Shown here: positions 44,059 through 55,755 of the stretch, piece after piece
How positions within the stretch are numbered: the stretch's first letter is position 1
Layout of the letters: each line of letters begins with the position of its first letter
Source of the DNA: Gaeumannomyces sp. JS-464
Lineage: Eukaryota > Ascomycota > Sordariomycetes > Magnaporthales > Magnaporthaceae
DNA: 64,000 nucleotides
Assembly: GCA_002197995.1 (NCBI GenBank)
Contig: NGZR01000001.1
Span: 12,047,501 to 12,111,500 of the forward strand
Direction of reading: 5' to 3'
Made by a program: the position numbers and the translations under genes
Notes under the pieces: model-generated
What the model saw: the letters and a program-made list of their open reading frames with translations, nothing else
Told to the model about the DNA's origin: nothing
Database searches by the model: none

Positions 44059-45255
44059 CTAGTTGTGGCCGTAGAAGGCCAGCATCTGCTCAGTCCTCCG
44101 TATATCCCTATTGAGCTCCTCCTCCTGCTTGCGCACGTACTCATCGTCCATGGGCTCGAGCACGACGGTGGGCAGGAGCGGGATGCCCCTGTGGTTCCTC
44201 TGGGTCCCGGGGACCGTGTTGAAGCCCCTGACGCCGAAGGAGCGCACATGGTAGTAGGGCCGCTCGGGCTGCATCCGCAAGCGCTCGTAAGCGGCTCTGT
44301 CCTGCCGCTGCAAGGCGTCCTGTTGGGCCTCGTAGGCCTCCACGATCTCGGCCGCAGTCGGCCGAGGCGGCGGCTCTGGCGACTCCTCGGGCCAGAAGTA
44401 CTCGAGCGGGATGGGGCACGAGAACACAAGCAAGGCCATGGCGGTGGCGTTCAGCATCAATGTGTTGTATTTGATACGTGGCGCCCTCGGAGGACTGTCG
44501 GCGCTCGGGCTCCGGACGCACGTCGAACGGCGCCAAGGCACGGCGGATGGCGTCTATGGCGGCCTCGACATTGGCGGTGCAAGGGTTGTCGGCATCGAAG
44601 GACGGGATCCCGTTGAACTTGCCGACTGGGAGCGCCGTGTCGCCTAGGTGGCAGGTGATGGCGCGCCAGTAGTGGCGCATCATGACGGGGAACTCGTCGT
44701 TCTGCCAGGGCATGCGGATTTTGCCCTTGCCGAACCCCTTGTTGGCGGGCATGGCCAAGAGGCGCCTGTACGCGGTTGCCAGGTCCGGGGGCAAGAGGGT
44801 GGTGGCCGGGTCCGAATCGGGCGCCATCCGCGGCATGAGGAAGCGGCAGATGAAGGTGGCCAGGATGTGCACGCGGTCCGCGCCGGGCTCCAAGAGGCGC
44901 CGCCACTCGCCGGGCGGCACCTCCAGAGCCGAAAAGGTCGAGTCGTCAAGCTGGACGTCCTGGGTGTCGGGGTCCAGGTAGCACCCGACGTAGCCTGCGG
45001 CCGAGTTGTACGCACCATCGCGGAGCGCTGCGAGGAGTAGGAGGTCGGGCTGAACTTTGGGGAGGAAGGACTCCAGGGCATCGGCGAATTCGTAACGGCA
45101 CTGCTCGTAGTAGCTCTGGGTCCGGGCCGCGCTTCCTCGGGATTGTCGGACCCGATCCAGATGGACAAGCAGACCCAAATGGCGAACATGATGAGAGCGC
45201 CGGCAGCAGCCGACCCGACGGCCACGCCAACGACAGCGGCGGTGGAAAGACTCAT
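44059..45255 (-). CDS. Hypothetical single-pass membrane protein, frame broken
   Basis: Not recognised. ATG 45255 begins MSLSTAAVVGVAVGSAAAG and a membrane span (ALIMFAIWVCLSIWI). The body then reads QSYYEQCRYEFADALESFLP, AALRDGAYNSAAGYVGCYLD, PPGEWRRLLEPGADRVHILA, TFICRFLMPRMA, LATAYRRLLAM and MMRHYWRAITCHLGD. The end is RIKYNTLMLNATAMALLVF, FWPEESPEPPPRP and a helical tail to FYGHN. Frame shifts lie near 45131 and near 44500. Conserved-looking aromatic residues suggest a folded domain after the span; the second hydrophobic stretch (ATAMALLVFSCPIPL) may touch the membrane. No function is proposed. Confidence 0.6.
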
Positions 45256-45897
45256 GCTGGAGGGATGTGTTGGAAAGAAGGAAGGTTGGGAGCGCCAGTG
45301 CAAGCCACCAGGTGTGTTTTGGTGTGTTTTGTTGGACGGGATGGGCGGCGATGCTGTCGATTAAACGTCTGAAGCCAGGCCAAGATGGAAGGATGGGCGG
45401 ATGAATTTCGCCTGTTTGCGTCAAAAATCCCACCCTTCCACCAGGGCCGTTCGCGGCCGTTTGTCGTCGCCTCCTGAAAAAAAAGGGGCTGGCTGCTCTT
45501 TGGTCTAATTCCCACCCTGTTTCTGCACGGACCTGCACCGGGAACATTCCGGACCGAGACGCGGCGGCTGACCTGTCACCTATCATCCCTTGACCAAGAC
45601 ACGAGCTGAAGCAGAGAGATGAGAAAAGAAATGGAGGAGGGGGGTAGGGGGTGGGTGCGGCGAAGGTGTCGGTGAGAGGAGCGAGACGAAAGGGGAAAGC
45701 GACAAACGGGCAAAAGCCAGGCACCAAAGCCGCCCTATTTTCCGTGCCTAGGTAGTAGACACCTACCTACCTGATACATCTACCTCTGGCTGCCCACCAA
45801 GTCTCGTCTAGGTCCGGACGGGAATGAAAACGGACATACCAGACACGGCAGCGCTTCTTATCCATTTGGCTTCCAAGTACTACACTCACCTGTCGCC
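45256..45897. other. Intergenic between divergent genes
   Basis: Upstream of both the membrane protein (-) and the Hsp70-like gene (+). It contains GTGCCTAGGTAGTAGACACCTACC at 45744-45767. No coding sequence. Confidence 0.5.
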
Positions 45898-47542
45898 ATG
45901 GCTGGCAGCAAGAAGCAGCGGCCGCACGTCGTCGTGGGCACCGACTTTGGCATGGAATGTAAGTCGCCCAATCCGGCCCATCTTTGCCGCCCGCACAAAC
46001 AAACATTTTGGTCTGACGCCGGGTCTGCCATTGGGCGTGCCATGTCTACCACCTACCTGTAGGCACCAAGGTGGCGATGGCCTTTCTCGACGATGCCAAC
46101 AACTCCTCCCGCATTCAGCTCATGTCGTTCTCGTCGAGCCCGGCCGGCGACACAACCAAAAACCTCACCGCCATCGCATACAGCTCCAGCTGGGGCGGCC
46201 GCCCGAAATGGGGATACGCCGCCGACGCCGTGGAGGGCCTCCCGGGTTGGCAGGTTTTCCGCCGCTTCAAGCTGGCAGCCCTGTCTGCCCCCGACGAGCC
46301 GTTCACGCCTAAGGAGTGGCTGACGGACGTCGCCGCCGACCAGGCACCGGACATGACCGGCCGCCGGCTCTACTTGAACTTGTTTGAGCTTCTTTTGTCC
46401 GACGTTGCCGTTTTCTACAATGACAATTGCGGCAACCAGATGCCGGCCTGGGACGAGGCCCGCGTCGATGCCGTCCTGAGCGTGCCGTCGGCCGTCGGCG
46501 GGAACGGCGCCGCCGTGCCGGCTTCGAGAACGCCAGAAGGAGCCGCAGGGTCCTCGACGTCAGTCTAATGGAGCCCGAGGCTACCACGCTTCAGGTGCTG
46601 CACAACAATGAAAACACGTTCAAGGTAGGAGGAGAGTCCGTCGCTTTCCCGAGTTCGCCACGGGGCAGGGGGCCAGGGCCTTGGTAAAGCCCTGCTTTGG
46701 CTTTTACTGCTCTGGCTTTTACTGCTTTGGCTTTTGCCGAACCTGGCTGACAGCTCGCTCTCCCAGAACGGAGATCACATCTTGGTGGCCGACCTAGGCG
46801 GTGGAACCTCGGACCTGTCCATGCTGGTCCTCGCCGACCGCGAGACCGGCCTGGTTAAGACGGATTTCTTCCAGCCCGTTTCGAGCGAGCGCTTCGGGGG
46901 TGCTTACATTGACACTGCCCTCGAGGCAAGCACCGCGCAAGGGCTCGACCAATATCTGGCACAGGGATCGCTCATGGCTGGAGCGACAACGACACAGCTG
47001 GCCCGTGCGCTCACCCGACACCCCCCTTACCGTCTGGCCAAGCACAGCCTCGGCCAGTCTGACGGCAACCCGGCAGACCCAGTCTTGTTTAGCTTTGAGA
47101 TCCCCTGCCTTCGTCCTGACGCTCCCACCCCCCGTCCTGTCGAGCACTGCAGCGTCGGATTCCAAGACACATGTGCCCCAGCCGGTTGGTCTCTCTCTCT
47201 CTCCCCCTCCTCCTCCTCCTTGCCCTTGCCTCGGAGCGGCCCACTTCGCGCAACGCAGACGAGGGGCCCCAGCATGCCGATCGCCTTGACTTTTTCGTTT
47301 TCACGGGCGGTATGGGCGCGAACGAATATCTGCAGGCCAAGGTCAAGGCCGCGCTGAGCCAGCCGCAGCACCCGGCGCTCGGCTTCCCCAACGAGACCAC
47401 CGCCGGCACCCAATACATCATTGCCCGGGAGCCCCAGCACTGCGTCTGCCAGGGCCTGGTGCGCGCGCACATGCGAGAGCTGAAAGGCCGGGGCGGGTTC
47501 CGTTTCTTCTTCTCCAAGAACCGGTCCTCGAAAAAGCAGTAA
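45898..47542 (+). CDS. Hsp70-like ATPase (HSPA12-type), short and frame broken
   Basis: Actin/Hsp70-fold ATPase of the divergent fungal group. Exon 1 (45898-45958) ends in the phosphate-1 motif VVVGTDFGMEC; the intron is 45959-46062. Exon 2 gives TKVAMAFLDD, WGYAADAVEG and LLSDVAVFY. A frame shift near 46510-46530 leads to AGFENARRSRRVLDVSLMEP. After an intron (donor at 46626, exon from 46767) comes phosphate-2 (ILVADLGGGTSDLSML) and SSERFGGAYIDTAL. The end has the adenosine motif FVFTGGMGANEYLQAKV and PQHCVCQGLVRAH. The stretch from about 47160 to 47285 is CT-rich and joins in another frame. Family members usually have about 100 more residues between SERFGG and TGGMG. It may be a decaying copy or a short paralogue. 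Confidence 0.75.
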
Positions 47543-48406
47543 AACCGGCCGGGAGGGGACGGGACGCGTTGGGGGGTTTGGCACCCGCACGCGTGTGCGA
47601 CTGCTAAGCAATCCACGCTTTTTTTTTGTCTTGTAGAGAGTATCCGGAGGTACCTACCTAGGCACCTAGGTACCTAGGTAGGTAGGTAGGTAGGTAGGTA
47701 GTTTTGACACAGGCACATTGCACTGCCGAGGGTGGAGGTTCCACGAGAAAGGGAAAGCACATGCCTAAGTAGGTAGGTACGCAGCCATAGCAGGTCCTGG
47801 TTGATGGCAACTTATCCCACCGACTGAAAACTCATCTTTGCTCCGTCCCCCCATACCGCTTTCTTCCGTTGTCAAGCTGCCGCATGTTAATTCCCTCAGG
47901 GGTATCAGGTGACACTGTCATCACACATGATATCCATCGCCGCTCCGGTCGGGTTGGGCCCGTCTCACTCCTAGGCTGCCGAGTGTGGCTCTTGCCACCC
48001 CGGGTGCTGTAGATGACATAGTGAGGCAGGCAAGCTCCTGCCGACGTTGGTACTTGCCCTGGCCGGCAGTGGACGTCGGCTCCGGCCACGCCGCCTGCCT
48101 TTTCCGCTGTCTCGGCAGGAATGATGGGTGGCTCCTGTAGTCTGTAGTGACGTGGAGTGGTCCACGCAGCTTGAAGTTCCTTGGAGGTTGTGAACCATCC
48201 AAGACACATCCTCGCCCCGAGAAACGAAAGACGTACGCGCCTCCCGTCCCTATCAACCTATCCTCAAAGGCACGCTGCCCGGAAGACCAGACAGTGCCGC
48301 CTTTTTTAATTACCACGAGACTTCTTTTTTCCTCTGTCGATACCATCTACGTCCGACGACTGAACCCATCCTCCATCCTCGCCATAGAATCGTTTTTTTT
48401 TTCACC
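47543..48406. other. Intergenic with tandem CCTAGG/TAGG repeats
   Basis: Contains the densest form of the window-wide motif at 47648-47701 (CCTAGG and TAGG units in a row) and another at 47766-47780. A T9 run lies at 47620-47628. No gene. Confidence 0.6.
47648..47701. repeat. Tandem TAGG/CCTA tract
   Basis: About 54 bases made of GGTACC, CCTAGG and five or more TAGG units in tandem. It is the longest instance of a motif seen at more than ten intergenic places in this window. Confidence 0.9.
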
Positions 48407-49936
48407 ATGGCGGAGCAGTACGGCAACAACGCGCTCGAGTACTCTCATGCGGCTTTGAAATATCGCATCCAACAAGCGGCAGAAACTCTGGAAACCTGGG
48501 GGGTGCAAATGGCGTCTCTTGTGGAGCAGGAGCAGGCCAGAAGAAACCACGCGCGGCAGCAGTCGGAACAGGCTCTCCGCCAGGCGATGGAGCATACCGT
48601 CTCGGGCGGGCCCTCACATCACGACACATCTGCCACACGACCGACAGGATGACCATGGCACTCAACACGGAGCACACGGCGAGGGAGGTGTCCGCCGAGC
48701 TCAGGGCCTTGCAGGTGGAAGCGGTGGCAGAGCCCGAGGTTTCTAGATGCCGCCTTGCCAACCTCAAGGCCGTGGAGTCGGCAGAAGACGCTAGGGAGCA
48801 CGGGCTTGGCGTGCCCTCCCCCAGGTACCGCTGCTACGGAGGATACTGCCATTGCGGCGCGTTCGTCTTTGCGGCGCAAATGCCCGAGGTCAGGCGCTAC
48901 AGCATCTGCAACTGCAGCCTCTGCTACAAGGCCGGCCTTTCGGTGGCCCCATGCCCCATACGGGCCTTCGCCATAATGAAGGGAGCCTCAAGGATCTCAC
49001 CAGATACAGCTTCGAGTCGAGTCACCACTTTTGCCCTACCTGCGGCGTTACCCTCGTTGTTCTATCAAACAACGTTCCCGATAAAATCTATGTCAACGTA
49101 AGTCCCGGCCACCCGGTTGGACGTACAGGAGTTGGCCTGCTAGCCGTCACCGCCGATAGGGTGATTATGCAGGCTGATATAGGCTTCGTGGTGGCGTTAG
49201 TTCGGCGCGTTGCATCTCGAGCTTCTCGACTCCTGGAACACCCCCGCGATCGGGTAAGTACGAGGAACCCCCGTCCTGAGCGTGCCGCCGTGGTGAGCAA
49301 TATGGGGTAACCCATATATCCTGGTCACAGATTCCCATCATCAAATCGACTCAAGGGCTACACCCAACCCAGCGCCCACCACCTCCCGACCCGGCCTGGG
49401 ACAATGCCGAATCCAGAATACACCAGGGGAGCTGCCACTGCGGCCGTATCCTCGTCAAGCTCAAGGCGGCGCACCCGATCGAGAAGTTCAACCCCGTCGT
49501 GGAGTGCAACTGCTCCATGTGCCAGCGCGCCTGTCCTGTCTGGCTCGAGGAATGTTGGACGCAAGCCACGATCCAACGCGGGGCCAGCAGGCGTCCCAGC
49601 AGGGCGTCTGGGCGCTGCACCTACGCGCCACAGGGGCGCAGAGGAAAGCTGCTGTGGGTATTTTGCGACATCTGCGGCGTCTTCGTCTCCCGCGGCCAGG
49701 TGGATCGACAGGATGAGTGGAGAAACGTGGTGGAAGCCGAGGGCCCCGAGCCGCAACCGGCGCAACCCCGTGGGCAGATCGACACGCTATACCCGCTGAG
49801 CGTCAACCTTCGGGTTTTCATGGATATCAACGTTGACACTCTCGATTCCCATCGCATGGATGGCAGGTCACTGCCGCCTCGGTACATGTGCCCTCAGGCC
49901 AGTAGGATTCGAAGGGTTGCTATTAGTATAAGCTAG
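48407..49936 (+). CDS. Tandem GFA/CENP-V domain protein with N-terminal coiled coil, frame broken
   Basis: Two zinc-binding GFA (glutathione-dependent formaldehyde-activating-like) domains in one gene. ATG 48407 begins MAEQYGNNALEYSHAALKYR and Gln/Glu-rich helices. A shift near 48600 joins TMALNTEHTAREVSAELRAL. GFA 1: YGGYCHCGAFVFAAQ, RRYSICNCSLCYKAG, then a G run at 48981-48983 that is one base short, then SLKDLTRYSFESSHHFCPTC and KIYVN. An intron (GTAAGT after VN) leads to ALHLELLDSWNTPAIG; a second GTAAGT intron leads to GFA 2: GSCHCGRILVKLKAA, VVECNCSMCQR, LLWVFCDICGVFVSRG and INVDTLDSHRMDG. The CxC, CxxC and CxxC zinc ligands are present in both. Exact intron ends and substrate are unknown; true S-hydroxymethylglutathione activity is not implied. 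Confidence 0.78.
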
Positions 49937-50335
49937 GCCTTAGGTATTTCTACGGGTAGGTAGCTAGTTTTACGTGTTGGGGAGGCGGGGGTCAAGTAAG
50001 TTGCGTCTGAATCACCAAGCGGCAAACCAAGACAACATGCAACGAGCCGCCAGGAGAGCAGGGGAGGGAACGGAGGCACAAGGCGGAGAACTAATGGATT
50101 CAAGGGGAAACTACAGCTTGTTCTTTCTTTCTTTTTCTTTTCTTTTTTCTCAACTCAGGTGGGGCTAATGAGCAGCACGACACGGACGTTGTATGTAACC
50201 CCAACCTCTGGGTTGAGGACTCTTTCTTGACTTGATCATGAGACAATATCCGTTTTGTTCGACTTGTTTCGCGGAGTAGAATCTTTGAATTAATCCCGTG
50301 TGTCTTTTTTTTCTTATTTTTTTCACGTCCAGTCA

Positions 50336-51390
50336 CTACTGCGCCAGCTCGTCCCGCCACGGGATCGAGTCCTGGGCGCCTTTCCTCTCGACCGTCTTGG
50401 CCGAGGCCCTGTTGGCAGCGCGCACGGCAGCCTCGACGTCAAAGGGCTCGCCGCGCGACGAGGCGGCGACGGCGGCGAGCGCGTACATGCCGACAAAGGT
50501 GTCGCCCGCGGCCGTGGTGTCGACGACGGCGGCCTTCTCGGCGGGCACCAAGGCAGCGGCCGCTGGCGCCGTCGCGGAAGTAGACGCCGCGGCCGCCGAG
50601 GGTGACGACGACGTTGCGGACCCCCTCGCAGCGAACCCTTCGGCCACGGCGCGCAGGCCGGCCTCGGACTCGAGCGCGGCCTCGGCCACGGCCCAGGACG
50701 GCGGCCTCGGTCTCGTTGAGCACGAGGTGCTCGAGCCCGCGCAGCGCGTCGCCCGGCAGGTCCGCCACGGCGGGCGCCGGGTTCAGCAGCGCGGGCACGC
50801 CGCGGTCGCGCGCCGCCGCCAGGGCCGCCGTCACCGTGGCCAGCGGCACCTCGAGCTGCATGATCAGCAGGTCCGGGCGCTGCCGCTGCTGCCGCTGCTG
50901 CTGGTCGGGGAGCTGCTGCCGCCGCCAAGGGCAGCCTCGACGGCGGCGGCGGCGTCGAGCGCGTGGTTGGACTCGGGGCTCAGGATGATGCGGTTCTCGC
51001 CCGTCGGCTCGTTCGTGACGATGATGATGGCGAGCCCGTGTTTGGGCGCCGGGCGCACGGCGCACGCCCGACAACGTCGACGCCGTGCGCGGCCAGGTTG
51101 TCGCGCAGCAGGGCGCCGTACGAGTCGGCTCCGACGGCCCCGACCATGCGGACGGCGGCCGTTGCGGCGGCAGCAGCATCGCCGCCGCCGCCGCCGCCGC
51201 CGGGGCGCGGGCGCGAGAGCTTGGCGCAGGCGACGGCCTGGTTGGCGCCTTTGCCACCGGGCGAGACGGCGAAGGAGCTCGACGTCAGGGTCTCGCCGGG
51301 GAGCGGGTGGTGCGGCACATACGACACCAGGTCCATGTTGAGCGACCCCAGCACCGTGATGAGGGGCAGCGACGTCTGGGGCGATGCCAT
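50336..51390 (-). CDS. Ribokinase (PfkB family), about five frame shifts
   Basis: ATP-dependent sugar kinase that makes ribose-5-phosphate. ATG 51390 opens MASPQTSLPLITVLGSLNMD and the substrate motif FAVSPGGKGANQAVACAKL. A poly-Gly/Ala insert is followed by MVGAVGADSYGALLRDNLAA. Later blocks appear in three frames: HGLAIIIVTNEPTGENRIIL, DLLIMQLEVPLATVTAALAA, HLVLNETEAAVLG, EAALESEAGLRAVAEGF, VRNVVVTLGGRGVYFRDGA, and finally DTTAAGDTFVGMYALAAV with the catalytic Asp and anion-hole signature. The end is IPWRDELAQ. All family landmarks are in the right order. The region is extremely GC-rich with many short C/G runs, so clustered base-calling errors are likelier than decay, but a pseudogene cannot be excluded. 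Confidence 0.85.
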
Positions 51391-52305
51391 TGTCGCGGCT
51401 GGCGTCTGCGCGCGGATGCTTGGTGTGAGGGCGGGGATTCACGTCGCCAGGGAGCGTGGAAAGGGAGAGGCTCTCGGAGGGGAGAAGCTCTCGGAGGGGA
51501 AAGAGAAATGTTTACATCCTGACAAGGTAAAATTCATCCAGTCACCAGACACCTGCCAGAACAATCTTTTCGCTGTTTGTGAGCTGCTCCCTGTGATCCC
51601 CAGGCCTGGAAAGTGGAGCGAGGCGCTATAGCTTCTCCACTGGCCAAGCGCCCGACCACATGAGACTGGACTCCTGCGAGTTCGTGGCCTGACCGGCTCA
51701 CATGGCTGGGCTTCTGGGGTCTGGCTGGAATTTGAATATTGAATTGAGCCGCATCCGCCCTACCGGGGGAGGCCGTTGGGAAGACGGTGTGGTTGCGTTC
51801 ACGGCGAAATTCGCAGGATTAAATCGTGACCACTGCACTGGCTCCCAGCCAGCACAAGGGAGGCAGACATTGGTGTGCACAAACACGCCGGATTGCATCC
51901 TCAAGATGATTCTTGTCTCGAAGAGGCTCCCAAGCAGGACAACAGTCGCCACATGCGGCTCTCGCTCCTATCAAGCCATATTATTAGGGCAGGTGGTTTC
52001 GGGCTGGTGTTAGAGGTGCACCCCTGAGCCCTGTCGGATAGTGAAAATAACGACTGCCAACCCCTAAAGCCACGGTATATCGCCAAACCGGTAAATCCAA
52101 GTGGTATATCCCAAACGAAAGCCGCATCTCGGGCTGTCAAAACTCCGTTGTGTGCCGTGTCGCTGTTCCCAATTAATCCATGGGCTTAAAAAAAAAAAAA
52201 CAGAGTGAGAGAAAGAGGACAGGGAGAGAAAAAAAAAACATGGCGACAGCCAAAAGTGGCATTCCGTAAAACGAACACGCGGCCCGCCCACGGCTGATCG
52301 TTCAG
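51391..52305. other. Intergenic, no gene supported
   Basis: Upstream of the ribokinase and downstream of the transcription factor. A12 and A9 runs at about 52188-52200 and 52231-52239. Nothing else recognised. Confidence 0.5.
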
Positions 52306-55300
52306 TCAGACAACTTTCCTCTTGCTTGGTCGTCGTCGCTGCTCTTCCCCGTCCACAAAGTGCCTCTTTTCGATCTGGTGCTGCCTCAAATTGTCTGGTC
52401 GGTTCTTATACTGGCTCGAGCAACCGGGATATTGGCACTTGTAGATCTTGGGTGGCGCGGCCGAATGCTGCAGCTTCTTGTGTTTTGCCATGCTGCCCTT
52501 GAACCACTGCGGGTGTCCTTTTGGACGATACCCGCAGATGTCGCAGCAGTCGTTTGCTTCCGTCCGCGCCAGCGATGATGACGACGACGACGCTGTGGGC
52601 GCAGACTCAGAGGGAGATGACGTTGACGACGTTGTGGGAGACGAAGACGAAGACGAAGATGAGGAGGAAGTGGAGGCGGCCGGAGCTGACAGGGGAGGCT
52701 GGGTGATTTGAAAATCTTGTCTGGCAGTCGAATCGCCGGCCTCCATCCAAGTGCGGACGCCAAGGCCCCGTCCGCGCTCTTCAGCGGGTGCTCTGCTACA
52801 CCCAATCCCGAGAAGTCCATGGCGGTAGCATCTAGATCGAATGGGAACAGGAGACTATCCGCTGCACCGTTGGTCATGCATGGAGTCATAGACTTCAGGA
52901 ATGCATCGCCAACAAGTAATGCGCCACCGACGGTAGGAGGTTGCTGAAACAAGGCGGCTGCCGTGCGACTCGAGTCCAAGTCCGTGATCAGGGCGTTAAA
53001 AAGAGTGATTCCGCATTTGTGGTATGCTGCCCGCTGTGAAGCCCGTCCTCCATATTTCAGGTAGAGGCTATCACATAAATGTCCGACAGCCGAGGTAAAC
53101 TCGTCGAAATAGACACTGGATGGTAGACAGACCTAGAGAGGGGAGGAGCGTTAGATCATCGAATGCAATAAGGACCTGGAATGAGGAAGAGAGGGAAAGA
53201 AAAGAAGAAGAAGAAAAGCCGAAGTCTTACCTTCCCGGCTTGCAATATCTCGAGCTCAAATCTGCGCACGGTTACGATTGAGCCAGAACCGACGCGCCGG
53301 AAGATCTCCTTCAAGAGGACGAGAAGGTCATCTGAGCCCTTGAATCTCTTTGCTAGTTGCCGGAGGACATGTCGAGCCGCCGCGGTAAGTGTAATGCTGG
53401 GGCCTTGCTTAACCGATGATTCCTGGAGGTGCTTGGCATAGAGGCTGGAGGTGGCAACATCTGGGGATTCTGAGGGCGAGTGAGGATTGCGGAGCATTCG
53501 AGATCTAGTCAGAGATTGAGATGAATGTCAGCACAAGTCTTGAAATCGACCCCGTAATGTCGGTGAGCCCAAAACTGACCGTCGAGGAAGTTTCTGGCGG
53601 TGCAAATCAGTGGATCCTCTTGATACGGAATATGGCGGGAAAGGTCGCCAGATCTCTCCTTGCCTTTCTGGCTGGGAGTGCGCCTGATCGATGCATATTG
53701 TCTCAATAGCCCTTGACTGAGGTCCGTCTCGGACAGATCGGTTGGTTGCCAGATTGCAGCCGCGAGCTGGTTGTAGAAAGGCTTTGCTTGCTCGGGCAGC
53801 ACTGTCGAGTATACGAGAGATTGGACGTAGAGCTGACTGCAGCGCACGGCCACATCGTTTTTGTAGTACACAATAACCGAGAGCGCATAGATCACATGCA
53901 TCAGACAGAGTATACCGGTGGGAGAGGTCGTAAGGTGGCCGTCGAGGAGTCCCTGAAGAGAGTTAAGCCCGTGCTGGACAATGATTCGGGGCGACAGCGT
54001 GCGGAGATGGTCGGCGAGGGGATTGTTGGCAATTGTTTGGATCTTCACCTGCGAGCTAGCAACGTGCTCAAGCAATGCATCCCATGCAGAGCCGACGATG
54101 GTTCTCGTGTTGGGCTGTGGCGCCATCGGCGGTTTGCTTGCGGTTGTGGTTTGGGTGGGAATGGGCTGTGGTAAAGGGGTGACCTTCGGAGGAGCCTGAG
54201 CTAGGCTGAACGCATCGACCGAAGTAGATGGAACGACAACATGCGGGGGCTTCACCCTTCTCTCAGGATCATCTTTGGCGATGACGAGATTGGCTGCATA
54301 CGAGTGTTCGTGCTGTCCAGAGTACAAGGCTGCGTCCTGGGCAAACAGGAGAGGGTCCGACGACAGGTTTTCCGGGACGACTTTGGTCTCGGGAATGTCG
54401 GCAGGGAGCTCGAATATGGTGTCCAGGAGGCCAGGAGGCGGACACGTGTTGTCGTAGAAGGCTGCCGCAGTGTCCTCGAAGCCAGCGTCCCCTGGCAAGA
54501 ACCCAGCTGCGCTGATGAGGTCCTCTGCCGGCGAGGTCAGGTGCGTTGCAAAGTCCGTCCACATGTTCGAGTCGTGGCTCCAAATAGATGCGGGGGAGAC
54601 GAGCGAGCTAACGTTGCTTGTGGCGCTCGCCATGCTCGCGGTGTCGTGTTGCTCACTGTGCTCGTGGTGCTGGCCGTGCTCGTTGTCGACCGAACCGAGG
54701 AGCTCGGGGAAAGGTCCTTACTTCGAGACGCCGGCGGAACAGGGTTAGGCCGCGGCCGCACCATCTTGCGATGCGGAGGCAAATCATATGTGTTGACCTG
54801 AAGTGGAGGACGCTGGGCTGGGCTCCCAAGTGGGCTCACCCCACCAGCATCCAGCCAGTCGACGGGAGGATCCAAAAGCCCCGGGCACACGGCATGGTCG
54901 GGACCGGCTGTGATGTCTGAGGGCTGCCAGTTCATAAAGGAGTCATCCACCTCCATTCCGGTGCTTGATTCTAGCTCTGGAAGACTCAGGACCTGGGGGT
55001 CAACAACATCAGGCGGTATGACCTGTTCCGGCACAGCGTGGGCTCGTATTGACGGTGCCGGTTCTTGTGTAAAAGGGTGTGATGGCGAGACGACCTCGGT
55101 CGAGTCGATCTCCACTATCTCGGTTCCGGAAAGCTCGGCGCCAGCTAAGGGGTCGACGTCCGGCAGGTCGTTGACAGAAATCAAAGACTCACTCCTGCCG
55201 ACGCCGAAGTCCGAGTCGGAGAGGGTTCCTGAAACGCCGCCCTTGCGGCCCTTGTGGCCGAGCGACGAGAAAAAGCTCTTGGCCATCACAATCATCTTGC

Positions 55301-55755
55301 GACGCTTGGACGATGGCTGGCTTAGACAGCGTTTGCTGCTTTTTGCGTCGTCGAAGCGCTCCACCTTCATGTGCTCGTAGCACCAGTACTCGCAAGTTCC
55401 CAGGTGGTCGCAGGAAGCAAGATGCCGCAGCATTCTCTCGTGGTCGCTGAAGCGTTGGCGGCATCGGAGCAACGGGCACTCGAGACGCTCGCTGTCTGTC
55501 ATGCGTTCGCACTCATTCCGCTTGACGGCAGCCCACGTTATGAAGCGGTACCGCGCCGAGTCCCCGAGCGCAGTCTCTCGGGCACTGCCGAGATGCTCAC
55601 AGTTAGGCTATCATGCCCTTGCAAGCATGGATGTCGACGGAACGCACAGGCTAGGAATTCAGGGCAGGTGCATGATGAACTTACACACAGGAGCTGTCCT
55701 CGGTGATAACGGCAGACGTCGATGCAGAGGTTGAGCCGGAGGACCCCGATGCCAT
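52306..55755 (-). CDS. Fungal C2H2 zinc-finger transcription factor, frame broken
   Basis: Predicted nuclear DNA-binding regulator. ATG 55755 gives MASGSSGSTSASTSAV to DSSC, then a GTGTAA donor and a TAG acceptor join PNCEHLGSARETALG, ARYRFITWAAVKRNECERM, LECPLLRCRQRFSDHERMLR and CEYWCYEHMKVERF: a Cys/His-rich N-terminal module. Then a basic KRRKMIV patch, a long acidic/Ser region, and a helical middle (GSAWDALLEHVASSQVKIQ, LHVIYALSVIVYYKN-type segment, DPLICTARNFLDGQFWAH) as in fungal regulators. The C-terminus has two fingers: CDICGYRPKGHP with HKKLQH, and CQYPGCSSQYKNRPDNLRQH with EKRH, ending KRKVV. An intron at 53133-53230 is clear. Frame shifts lie near 54650-54700, 53510-53570 and 52755-52770. 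About 1,080 residues. Targets unknown. Confidence 0.8.

Noticed and set aside
42892..47542. New immune-like system made of the helical protein, membrane protein and Hsp70-like gene
   Set aside because: Attractive by position, but the STAND-like resemblance is weak, orientation is mixed, and no second example can be checked here. Kept only as a low-confidence idea.
48407..51390. Formaldehyde/ribose metabolic cluster (GFA protein plus ribokinase)
   Set aside because: The two genes converge but share no pathway logic; GFA homology alone does not show formaldehyde activity.
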